This document shows positions 38,155-45,625 of a stretch of DNA of 64,000 nucleotides, one piece after another. The first letter of the stretch is position 1. Each line of letters starts with the position of its first letter. This stretch comes from Mycolicibacterium litorale (lineage in GTDB: Bacteria; Actinomycetota; Actinomycetes; Mycobacteriales; Mycobacteriaceae). The stretch covers positions 1,798,001 to 1,862,000 of the forward strand of contig NZ_AP022586.1 of assembly GCF_010731695.1 (NCBI RefSeq). Direction: 5' to 3'. The notes beneath the pieces were generated by a model. It made no database searches and had not been told where the DNA came from. It saw nothing but the letters and a program-made list of their open reading frames with translations. Made by a program: the position numbers and the translations under genes.

Positions 38155-39114
38155 ATGCTTCGCCAGCTCGCGCGCACCGCCCTGACCCTTGCCGTCCTCG
38201 CCTCGGCGGTTGCCTGCAGCAACAACGACGACGGATCAGACGGCTACACACTGCGCATCGGCGCCACGTCTCCGACGGGCACCCCTGCCGGGTCGCTCGG
38301 CTGGGGCGACAAAGAGGGCATCCTCGCCGAGCAGCTCAAGGGCGCCGGCGTCGACAAGATCGAGTACTCGTTCTTCCAGTCCGGCAGCGACGTCGCCTCG
38401 GCACTGTTCGCCGGTGCGATCGACGTCGCCGCCATCGGCGACAACCCCGCCCTGCGGGCACGTAGCAGGGACCCGAAAGTCGTTCTGCTTGCGCTTGATT
38501 CGGTCAACGGCGACGCCTGGCTGGTGGGCGCCAAAGGTGGACCGACCACCATCCAGGGGCTGGTCGGCAAGTCCGTGACCGCGCCGCAGGGCACCATCCG
38601 GGACCGCGCGGCCAAGCAGCTGATCGACGCCGCCGGCCTCACCGGCAAGATCGAGGTCCGCGACGTTCCCACCCCTGAATCCATCGCCGGTCTCAGCTCG
38701 GGCCAGATCGACGCCACCGTCGTGACGGGGGCCAGCGCGATCGAGCTGCAGCACAAGGGTTTCCCGATCATCGACAGCCTGTCCCGGCACGGCCTGGGCA
38801 GCACCGGCACCAACATCGCGCTGTCGCCCTTCACCGACGAGCACCCCGAGTTCGCCGACAGCTGGCGCCAAGCGGTGACCGCCGTCAACAAGAACATCAA
38901 CGAGAACTTCGACGACTATGTCGCCTGGGTCGCCGAGACCGACGGCACCCAGCTCGAATTCGTCAAGGAGTCGACGAAGGTCGACGAGTTCAACACCGAA
39001 CCTTTCCCCGCGCAGGGCGTCGACCAGCTCGAAGCCGCCTACGAGTTCCTCAACGCCGACGGTTCCCTGGAGAACCAGTACTCCGTGCGTGAATGGGCCG
39101 GAGCGCAGTCGTGA
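38155..39114 (+). CDS. ABC transporter substrate-binding lipoprotein, SsuA/TauA/NrtA type
   Basis: A 319-residue lipoprotein. The signal ends at ASAVAC (lipobox cysteine near residue 21). The mature part has the NMT1/SsuA-like pattern TLRIGATSPTGTPAGSLGW, DVASALFAGAIDVAAIGDNP and VTAPQGTIRDRAAKQLID. This family binds aliphatic sulfonates, taurine, nitrate or pyrimidine precursors. ATG 38155 follows GGAGG. It overlaps the permease gene by four bases and heads a five-gene operon. The ligand cannot be inferred beyond the group. Confidence 0.85.
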   Translation: MLRQLARTALTLAVLASAVACSNNDDGSDGYTLRIGATSPTGTPAGSLGWGDKEGILAEQLKGAGVDKIEYSFFQSGSDVASALFAGAIDVAAIGDNPALRARSRDPKVVLLALDSVNGDAWLVGAKGGPTTIQGLVGKSVTAPQGTIRDRAAKQLIDAAGLTGKIEVRDVPTPESIAGLSSGQIDATVVTGASAIELQHKGFPIIDSLSRHGLGSTGTNIALSPFTDEHPEFADSWRQAVTAVNKNINENFDDYVAWVAETDGTQLEFVKESTKVDEFNTEPFPAQGVDQLEAAYEFLNADGSLENQYSVREWAGAQS

Positions 39115-39980
39115 CGGCCGTCGCCGCGCCGGTACTTCCCGGTGTCCGCACACCGGAGCTGATCGACGTCGTCGCCGGACACCGGCGCCGGCGCAGCCTC
39201 TGGGCTCGCATCCCGCGCCCGGCCCGCCGGATGATGAGCCCGGTCCTGATCCTGGCGGCGTGGGCCATCGGTTCGGCCACCGGACTCCTCAACGCCGACC
39301 TGTTCCCGCCGCCGGCGCACGTGGCCGCGACAGCGTGGCGACTGCTGACCGACGGCCAACTCGCCCTCCACGTCGGCGCATCGGCCACCCGGGTGCTGAC
39401 CGGCACCGTGTTGGGCATCCTTTTCGGCGTGCTGCTCGCGGTACTGGCCGGCCTGACCCGCACCGGTGAAGACCTGCTCGACTGGACCATGCAGATCCTC
39501 AAGGCCGTACCGAACTTCGCGCTCACTCCGCTGCTGATCATCTGGATGGGCATCGGCGAGGGCCCCAAGATTGTGCTCATCACCCTCGGCGTCGCGATCG
39601 CGATCTACATCAACACCTACTCGGGCATCCGCGGTGTGGACCAGCAGCTGGTGGAGATGGCGCAGACGCTCGAGGCTCGGCGGTCCACGCTGATCACCCA
39701 GGTGATCCTGCCCGGTGCGATGCCGAATTTTCTTGTCGGCCTGCGTCTCGGACTGTCGAGCGCCTGGCTGAGCCTGATCTTCGCCGAGATGATCAACACC
39801 ACCGAGGGTATCGGCTTCCTGATGTCGCGCGCGCAGACCAACCTGCAGTTCGACGTCTCCCTGCTGGTGATCGTGATCTACGCGGTGGCCGGCCTGGCGT
39901 CCTACTCACTGGTGCGAGTCCTGGAGCGCCTGCTGCTGTCCTGGCGCAACGGTTTCGCCGGATTCGAAAGCGCCGCATGA
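39111..39980 (+). CDS. ABC transporter permease, SsuC/TauC type
   Basis: A 289-residue membrane protein with about six helices. The EAA loop reads QQLVEMAQTLEARRSTLITQ with VILPGAMPNFLVGLRLGL after it, as in SsuC/TauC. A 45-residue cytoplasmic N-terminus is rich in arginine. GTG 39111 overlaps the preceding stop (GTGA), and the gene end overlaps the ATPase start (ATGA), so translation is coupled on both sides. Confidence 0.87.
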   Translation: MTAVAAPVLPGVRTPELIDVVAGHRRRRSLWARIPRPARRMMSPVLILAAWAIGSATGLLNADLFPPPAHVAATAWRLLTDGQLALHVGASATRVLTGTVLGILFGVLLAVLAGLTRTGEDLLDWTMQILKAVPNFALTPLLIIWMGIGEGPKIVLITLGVAIAIYINTYSGIRGVDQQLVEMAQTLEARRSTLITQVILPGAMPNFLVGLRLGLSSAWLSLIFAEMINTTEGIGFLMSRAQTNLQFDVSLLVIVIYAVAGLASYSLVRVLERLLLSWRNGFAGFESAA

Positions 39981-40714
39981 GCACTCCGGTGGTCACGGTG
40001 CGCGGGCTGCGACGCGCCTTCGGTGCACAACAGGTGCTCGACGGCCTCGACCTGGACATCGCCGACGGTGAATTCGTCGCGATGCTGGGCCGCTCCGGGT
40101 CGGGCAAGAGCACACTGCTGCGCATCCTGGCCGGCCTCGACAATCAGGCCGAGGGGTCGGTGGTGGTGCCCCGCTCCCGCGCCGTGGTGTTCCAGAACCC
40201 GCGCCTGCTGCCGTGGCGTCGCGCGCTGTCGAACGTCACGTTCGCGCTGCCCGACGCCGGCCCCGACGCCCCCAGCCGCACCGCCCGAGGACACGCCGCC
40301 CTCGACGAAGTGGGGTTGACCGATAAGGCACGCTCCTGGCCGCTGTCGTTGTCCGGCGGTGAAGCGCAACGTGTTTCGCTGGCACGCGCGCTGGTGCGCG
40401 AACCGGACCTACTGCTCCTCGACGAACCGTTCGGCGCCCTCGACGCCCTGACTCGGCTCAAGATGTACCGGCTGCTGCACGACCTGTGGGCGCGTCGCCA
40501 CATGGCCGTCCTGCATGTCACCCACGACGTCGACGAGGCGATCCTGCTGGCCGATCGCGTCGTGGTGCTGTCCGAAGGCCGGGTTTCGCTCGACCGCCGC
40601 GTCGAGCTGCCGTTCCCCCGCAGTCGTGGCGACGAGGGCTTCGACGATCTGCGTCGCGTCCTGCTGGCCGAACTCGGCGTGCGCGAAGAGGTCGGGCATG
40701 ACCGCAGCCGGTGA
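39977..40714 (+). CDS. ABC transporter ATP-binding protein, SsuB/TauB type
   Basis: A 245-residue ATPase. Walker A is GRSGSGKST at residues 38-46, the Q-loop is AVVFQNPRLLPWRRALSNV, the signature is LSGGEAQRVSLARAL, Walker B is LLLLDEPFGALD, and the H-loop is VLHVTHDVDEA. PRLLPW is typical of the nitrate/sulfonate group. All catalytic residues are present. It overlaps the permease by four bases, and the flavoprotein gene starts within its last 17 bases. Confidence 0.9.
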   Translation: MSTPVVTVRGLRRAFGAQQVLDGLDLDIADGEFVAMLGRSGSGKSTLLRILAGLDNQAEGSVVVPRSRAVVFQNPRLLPWRRALSNVTFALPDAGPDAPSRTARGHAALDEVGLTDKARSWPLSLSGGEAQRVSLARALVREPDLLLLDEPFGALDALTRLKMYRLLHDLWARRHMAVLHVTHDVDEAILLADRVVVLSEGRVSLDRRVELPFPRSRGDEGFDDLRRVLLAELGVREEVGHDRSR

Positions 40715-42296
40715 CGTCGACGTGCACAGCACCGATGTCCTGGTGATCGGCGGCGGCCCGGCGGCCACCTGGGCCGCGATCGCCGCCGCGGAAGCCGGCA
40801 GCCGGGTCACGCTGGTGGACAAGGGCTATTGCGGTACGAGCGGAGCCACCGCCGCGGGCGGAAACAACCTGTGGCTGATCCCGCCCGGTCCCCGCCGGGA
40901 GGACTCCGTGCGGGAACGCGAGGCCGCCGCCGGTGGCTTGACCGACGCCGACTGGATGCTGCGGGTGCTGTCGGCGTCGTGGGAGCGGGTCGACCAACTC
41001 GCACGGTGGGGCTATCCGTTCCCGGTCGGCGACGACGGCCGACAACTGCGCAGCAGCCTGCAAGGCCCGGAGTACATGCGCCGGATGCGGCGCAAAGCGC
41101 ACCGCAGCGGGGTCCGCATCCTCGACCACCATCCCGCCACCGCGCTCACCTCCGACACCGACGGAATCGTCAACGGAGCCACAGGGATCGCGCGACAGGA
41201 CGGTGGGCGGCCCTGGCGCGTCCGCGCCGGTGCGGTGGTCCTGGCCACCGGCGGCACCGCGTTCCTGTCCGGCACGTTCGGCACCAATGTCGACACCGGT
41301 GACGGGTTGTTGATGGCCGCCGAGGTCGGCGCCGACCTGTCGGGGATGGAGTTCTGCACCGCCTACGCGCTGGCGCCGGAGTGGGGCACCCACACCAAGG
41401 GCCGCATGTTGCAGTGGGCCAGCTTCTACGACGAGCACGGCCGGCCCTTCCCCACTGAACGCGGCCTGGGCGGCCGCAAGGACGCACAGTGGGCGCTGGC
41501 CCATGGCAGGCGGGTCTTCGCCAGGCTGGACCGGGCGCCGGAACACATCCGTCAGATCATGCGCGACGCTCAACCCAACTACTTCCTGCCGCTCGACAAG
41601 GCGGGCATCGATCCGTTCGTCACGGCCTATCCGATCCGCATGGTCTACGAGGGGTCCGTTCGCGGCACCGGCGGCCTGCGCGTGACCGGGACGAACTGCG
41701 CCACCACCGTTCCCGGGCTGTTCGCCGCGGGAGACGCCGCGACCAGGGAGCTCATCACCGGTTCGATCAGCGGGGGCGGCAGCCACAACGGGTCCTGGGC
41801 GATCGCCTCGGGGACCTTCGCCGGGCGCGGCGCCGCGGAGTTCAGTCGCCGGCGCGCGTCGGGTGAGCCGGTCGACGTCGCCCGCGTGGGCCTGCGCCCG
41901 GGCCCACCAGGCGCCCCGTCGGTCGACGAGGTCGTGCGCGCCGCGCAGGCCCACGTCCTGCCGCCGATGCGCAGCCACCTGAAATCGCAGACACGGCTGA
42001 CCGAATCCGCCCAGGCGCTCGAGCGGTTGTGGCGGGATGTCGCGGACGGGCTGGCGCCGGTGGCCGCCCGGGAGGCGTACAAACCCCGGCAGGCCGTCGC
42101 CATGGTGGCGGCGGCGCGCTGGATGACCGCCGCGTCGCTGGCGCGCACCGAAACCCGCGGGCTGCACCGCCGGGAAGACCTCCCCGACAGGGACGACCGG
42201 TTGAGCCACCGGATCCTGGTCGGCGGGCTGGACTCGGTGTGGACCGCGCCCGATCCGGTCCTGCCACGACGGATCTCGTCCGAGGCGGTGGCATGA
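40698..42296 (+). CDS. FAD-binding oxidoreductase, AprA/fumarate-reductase flavoprotein type
   Basis: A 532-residue flavoprotein. The FAD motif GGGPAATWAAIAAAEAGSRV starts near residue 18, followed by YCGTSGATAAGGNNLW, the pattern of the succinate dehydrogenase/fumarate reductase/APS-reductase alpha superfamily. The second FAD element is VPGLFAAGDAATRELITGSI, then GGGSHNGSWAIASG. The C-terminal region has a short helical domain ending at SVWTAPDPVLP. Because it is followed by a two-cluster ferredoxin, it looks more like AprA than like a quinone-linked dehydrogenase. The substrate is unknown; importer genes upstream suggest an organosulfur or nitrogen compound. Confidence 0.8.
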   Translation: MTAAGDVDVHSTDVLVIGGGPAATWAAIAAAEAGSRVTLVDKGYCGTSGATAAGGNNLWLIPPGPRREDSVREREAAAGGLTDADWMLRVLSASWERVDQLARWGYPFPVGDDGRQLRSSLQGPEYMRRMRRKAHRSGVRILDHHPATALTSDTDGIVNGATGIARQDGGRPWRVRAGAVVLATGGTAFLSGTFGTNVDTGDGLLMAAEVGADLSGMEFCTAYALAPEWGTHTKGRMLQWASFYDEHGRPFPTERGLGGRKDAQWALAHGRRVFARLDRAPEHIRQIMRDAQPNYFLPLDKAGIDPFVTAYPIRMVYEGSVRGTGGLRVTGTNCATTVPGLFAAGDAATRELITGSISGGGSHNGSWAIASGTFAGRGAAEFSRRRASGEPVDVARVGLRPGPPGAPSVDEVVRAAQAHVLPPMRSHLKSQTRLTESAQALERLWRDVADGLAPVAAREAYKPRQAVAMVAAARWMTAASLARTETRGLHRREDLPDRDDRLSHRILVGGLDSVWTAPDPVLPRRISSEAVA

Positions 42297-42700
42297 TCGA
42301 GATCGTCAGCGCCGCCGCCTGCGTCGCCTGCGATGTGTGCGTGAAGGTGTGCCCCACCGACGTGTTCGAACGCGGGGAGGACGGCATCCCGGTGATCGCC
42401 CGGCAGTCGGACTGTCAGACGTGCTTCATGTGCGAGGCGTACTGCCCGGTCGACGCGTTGTACGTCTCGCCGGTGTCGGCGCCGGTCGGTGCGGACAGCC
42501 CGCACGCCGACGAGGGGGCGGTGACCCGCGCCGGCCTGCTGGGCGGATACCGGGAGATGGTCGGGTGGGGCCGCGGGCGCACCGCGGGAGCACTCCTGGA
42601 CCGCAATCCCGTGCTCAAAGCCGTTCCGCCGCTTCAGGAGTCGCGACTTCCCTCGCCCGCCCCGCTGGCGGATTCCCCGTGGAACCACCTCATCGACTGA
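42293..42700 (+). CDS. 2[4Fe-4S] ferredoxin-like protein (AprB type)
   Basis: A 135-residue protein. Two complete cluster motifs are visible: CVACDVCVKVCP with Cys 10, 13, 16 and 20, and CQTCFMCEAYCP with Cys 41, 44, 47 and 51. The C-terminal 80 residues carry no cysteines and include GLLGGYREMVGWGRGRTAGA, a region likely to dock on the flavoprotein. It should carry electrons to or from the upstream FAD enzyme. ATG 42293 overlaps the flavoprotein stop (ATGA), so a stoichiometric complex is likely. It is the last gene of the operon. Confidence 0.88.
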   Translation: MIEIVSAAACVACDVCVKVCPTDVFERGEDGIPVIARQSDCQTCFMCEAYCPVDALYVSPVSAPVGADSPHADEGAVTRAGLLGGYREMVGWGRGRTAGALLDRNPVLKAVPPLQESRLPSPAPLADSPWNHLID

Positions 42701-42706
42701 GGAGGA

Positions 42707-43546
42707 TCACAACAGCCATTCCGTGGTCTCCGGCACCGAGCGCCGCTCGAGCATCGGCGGCGGGTTGCCGTCGTCGGGCGCCCAGCCGACCCGGATCAGC
42801 GTCTGCGGGTACGCCTCGCCGTCGAAGACCTCGCACGCCAGCGCAAGACGGTCGCGGGTATCGCTCAACGGCATCGTCAGCGGGCAGCTCGCCAGCCCCA
42901 TCGAGGTGGCCGCCAGCATCAGGTCGCTCATGACCTCGCCCGCACGGACCCGCAGGAGATCGGTGTCGCTCTCCGTGCCGAGCACCAGCAGGACCGCCTC
43001 GTCGGCCGGCGCATCAGCCCTGCGGCCGAACTGCAGCGCGACCTCTCCATCGGCCGACCGGCCCCAGTGGGCTTTCGGCACGACACCGAATCGCAGACCG
43101 TCCCGCTCGGCACGGACATGCAGCATCTCCAGCGAACCCGCCGGAAGCGACTCCGCTCGGTATGGCCGTCGATCGGCCCGCCGCCGTCCGATGGCCGCCG
43201 CGAGTTCGAGGTCGGCGGCGCTCGGCGGCGCTTCGATCAGCTCGATCAGCGCGAGGTGGTCGCCATCGGCCCGATCCGGGAAGCGGTGCACCCGCGGAGC
43301 CCACCCGGCGGCGGTCACGGCGACGGCACAGTGATGGAGGACGGCGCCGCAGCTGATCAGCACGTCGCGCCGGTCGCTGTCGCCGTCGCCGAGCCGGCGG
43401 GTCCAGTCCGCGAACAGATCGACGCCACTCGGGGTGACCCGCCACCGCCACGGCTGCGCGTTCTGCGCCGAGGGAGCACGCGCGGCGATGTCCAGGGCAC
43501 GCTCGAGCGTGTCGAGATCGGGAAATGAACCCGCCAGGTGTCTCAC
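42707..43546 (-). CDS. Acg-family FMN-binding nitroreductase-like protein
   Basis: A 279-residue protein of the Acg/nitroreductase family, which in mycobacteria includes dormancy-regulon members. ALDIAARAPSAQNAQPWRWR is the N-terminal FMN-binding segment. AAIGRRRADRRPYRAESLPA and AGEVMSDLMLAATSMGLASC follow. Known members bind FMN but lack the residues that would expose it, so a role in flavin sequestration has been proposed for Acg. The start is GTG 43546; GGAGGTGA overlaps it, so the true start is uncertain. It is divergent from the OhrR-like gene. Confidence 0.82.
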   Translation of the reverse strand: MRHLAGSFPDLDTLERALDIAARAPSAQNAQPWRWRVTPSGVDLFADWTRRLGDGDSDRRDVLISCGAVLHHCAVAVTAAGWAPRVHRFPDRADGDHLALIELIEAPPSAADLELAAAIGRRRADRRPYRAESLPAGSLEMLHVRAERDGLRFGVVPKAHWGRSADGEVALQFGRRADAPADEAVLLVLGTESDTDLLRVRAGEVMSDLMLAATSMGLASCPLTMPLSDTRDRLALACEVFDGEAYPQTLIRVGWAPDDGNPPPMLERRSVPETTEWLL

Positions 43547-43641
43547 CTCCGCCGATCGCCGCCGTCCGGGAAAATGATAGAGCGCAGCAGCGCGACCCGA
43601 CGGCAGCGCGCGGCTGTGACCACAGCCATATCGTTAACGCA

Positions 43642-43656
43642 CTAACTATTAGGGTA
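43642..43656 (+). promoter_or_regulatory. Probable promoter and operator of the OhrR-like gene
   Basis: CTAACTATTAG at 43642-43652 is an 11-bp palindrome overlapping TAGGGT (43651-43656), which fits the mycobacterial -10 pattern TAnnnT. The start codon is only ten bases further on, so the transcript is probably leaderless or nearly so. A second small palindrome, CGTTAACG, lies at 43632-43639. Autorepression by the MarR protein is the likely meaning. Confidence 0.5.
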
Positions 43657-43666
43657 CGATTCAACT

Positions 43667-44155
43667 ATGTCAGTCACCACCGCCGCGGACGTCGATCCGC
43701 TGGCGCTCGAGCGCCAGGTCTGCTTCGCGCTCGCTGTCGCCAACCGGGCGGTCCTGAGCGTCTACCGGCCGCTTCTCGAGCCGCTCGGACTGACCCACCC
43801 CCAGTACCTCGTCATGCTGGCCCTCTGGGACCACCGCAAGACCTCGATGGCCGACGCCCCGCTGTCGGTCAAGCAGATCGCCAAGGCGCTGCAACTCGAC
43901 TCGGCGACGCTCTCCCCCATGCTCAAACGCCTCGAGACCCTCGGGCTGATCACCCGCACCCGAAGCACCGTCGACGAGCGTTCCATGAACGTGGAGCTGA
44001 CCGACGCCGGAATCGCACTGCGGGACCGGGCACTGGCCATCCCGCCCGCCGTCGTCGCGCGCCTCGGCGGCGACCTCAGCGAACTCGAAGAACTGCACCG
44101 CTCCCTGACCCGCATCAACGCGGCCGCGCAGGCGTCGGGCGCACTGGACCTCTGA
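43667..44155 (+). CDS. MarR-family regulator, OhrR type
   Basis: A 162-residue MarR protein. LERQVCFALAVANRAVLSVY carries the reactive cysteine (Cys19) at the OhrR position, which is oxidised by organic hydroperoxides. The winged helix is LSVKQIAKALQLDSATLSPM and LKRLETLGLITRTRSTVDER. OhrR normally represses the peroxidase gene ohr next to it. No ohr gene is nearby; the neighbours are a DUF5313 gene and the divergent nitroreductase, which are therefore candidate targets. Confidence 0.87.
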   Translation: MSVTTAADVDPLALERQVCFALAVANRAVLSVYRPLLEPLGLTHPQYLVMLALWDHRKTSMADAPLSVKQIAKALQLDSATLSPMLKRLETLGLITRTRSTVDERSMNVELTDAGIALRDRALAIPPAVVARLGGDLSELEELHRSLTRINAAAQASGALDL

Positions 44156-44180
44156 CCACCCACCACCCACAGGAGCCACC

Positions 44181-44600
44181 ATGGCCGACGACGCCCGCCC
44201 CTCCTTCTTCCAGCGCATCGCCTACGCGTACGGACGCCGGCTGCCCGCGTCGATGAATCGGTGGGTCGCCGAGGACCTCGCCGGCGAAGGCGCCGTCCGC
44301 AGGCACATGATCCGCATGGCGATCCCGCCGCTTCTCATCCTCGCCCCCTTCTGGCTTCTCCCCACGTCCTTCTACGTGCGCCTGGAGATGACCGCACCGA
44401 TCTACATCTGGGCGCTGCTGATGGCGCTCGCCCTGAACAAGGTGTGGCGCCGGCATCGGCTGGCGCAGCACAATCTGGATCCCAAGCTGGTCGACGTGAT
44501 CCGGCGGAAGAAGGACCAGCACATCCACGACGACTACATCCGCCGCTTCGGACCTCGCCCCGAAGAGGCCAAGTGGCAGTCGAACAGCAGCCCGTTCTGA
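44181..44600 (+). CDS. DUF5313-like membrane protein
   Basis: A 139-residue protein with a family-typical opening (RIAYAYGRRLPASMNRWVAE) and two hydrophobic helices (MAIPPLLILAPFWLLPTSFY, PIYIWALLMALALNKVW). A basic tail follows (RRKKDQHIHDDYIRRFGPRP). Such proteins are found in mycobacteria and relatives and have no known role. The gene starts 25 bp after the MarR stop with AGGAG upstream, so it is probably in the same operon and under the same control. Confidence 0.75.
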   Translation: MADDARPSFFQRIAYAYGRRLPASMNRWVAEDLAGEGAVRRHMIRMAIPPLLILAPFWLLPTSFYVRLEMTAPIYIWALLMALALNKVWRRHRLAQHNLDPKLVDVIRRKKDQHIHDDYIRRFGPRPEEAKWQSNSSPF

Positions 44601-44787
44601 CCGGCCGATCGGCGATCAACGCTGCGGTCGCGGCGATTTGGCGAAGGATCCCGCCGGGCAGTACATTGTCCGACGGCCCGATCCCCGCTGCAGAAAGCCC
44701 ACGAACATGCCTGCCACGATTCGGAGCAGCCACGGATGCCGCCGTCGGACGATCTCCCGCGGCGCACGTCGCAGGACCCTCCCCCCG

Positions 44788-44973
44788 ATGGCAGGTCAGG
44801 CCTTCGAGATCGTCGCGACCCGTGACGCCACCGGGTGGAGCGTGACTGTCCCCGAACTCGGCGCCGTCACCCATCGCAGCGACCGCGCCGAAGCGGAGAT
44901 GGCGGCCCGTGAGCTCATCTCGCGGCACACCGGCATCCCCCACGCCTTCGTCGCCGTCTGGTCGCGCGACTGA
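44788..44973 (+). CDS. Small HicB-like protein
   Basis: A 61-residue protein with the beta-strand/turn pattern of HicB-type domains (FEIVATRDATGWSVTVPELG, then EAEMAARELISRHTGIPHAF). HicB proteins are antitoxins, but no HicA-like gene lies beside it, and single small HicB-like proteins are common in mycobacteria. The ATG at 44788 is chosen; the upstream part of the frame is arginine-rich and does not look coding. Confidence 0.6.
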   Translation: MAGQAFEIVATRDATGWSVTVPELGAVTHRSDRAEAEMAARELISRHTGIPHAFVAVWSRD

Positions 44974-45116
44974 TTCCCTCTGGCTGAAGGCCGGTCAAAG
45001 GCGCGGAACCGCAACAGATCCCACGGTGGGCGCGTGACCGAACCGAGGCACAATCGTGACGCGCCGCGCCCGCCGGTCACCCGCTGCGCGGACTGCGCCG
45101 CACGTACTGTCACGCC

Positions 45117-45533
45117 ATGCGGGTTGCCCTGATCGCCGCCATGGCCGGCTCACTGTTCACCATCGGTCTCACCCCGGGAGTCGCCTCGGCGGCCCCGACC
45201 ACCACCGAACCGATTGAGCGCCCGCTGAGTTCGACCGAGGTCCAGTTCGCCGACCGGCCGGACATCGTCGATACCGAACCGCTCCTGTTCGACGCATGGA
45301 GCCCGCTCGACGGCGCCGCCGGCATCCGCGTGTACTTCCTCTCGGGCACCCCCGCCTGCTACGGCGTCAAAGCCGTCACCACCGAAACCGCCGACGCCGT
45401 CACCGTCGAACTGCAATCGGGCCTGCTTCCCGAAGCGGCCGACCGGATGTGCACGGCCAAGGCCGTGTTGGGCGCCACCGACATCACGCTGGACGCGCCG
45501 GTGGGCGACCGCCGGGTCTTCATGGCGTCCTGA
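45117..45533 (+). CDS. Secreted hypothetical protein
   Basis: A 138-residue protein with a clear signal peptide (VALIAAMAGSLFTIGLTPG, cleavage after ASA). The mature part contains two cysteines (GTPACYGVKAV, DRMCTAKAV) that could form a disulfide. The pattern VYFLSGTPACYGV recurs in mycobacterial exported proteins of unknown function. It appears to be a single gene. Confidence 0.7.
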   Translation: MRVALIAAMAGSLFTIGLTPGVASAAPTTTEPIERPLSSTEVQFADRPDIVDTEPLLFDAWSPLDGAAGIRVYFLSGTPACYGVKAVTTETADAVTVELQSGLLPEAADRMCTAKAVLGATDITLDAPVGDRRVFMAS

Positions 45534-45625
45534 CGGACAGCAGGCGATTACTTCTCGCCAAGATCGGGCATCCACAGCCCGTGTGAGCCACCTCACACAC
45601 CGCCGATCGCTGCGAAGGGGGCCCC

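Noticed and set aside
44788..44973. HicAB toxin/antitoxin module
   Set aside because: Only a HicB-like fragment is seen. No HicA-like small basic double-stranded-RNA-binding protein is adjacent on either side.
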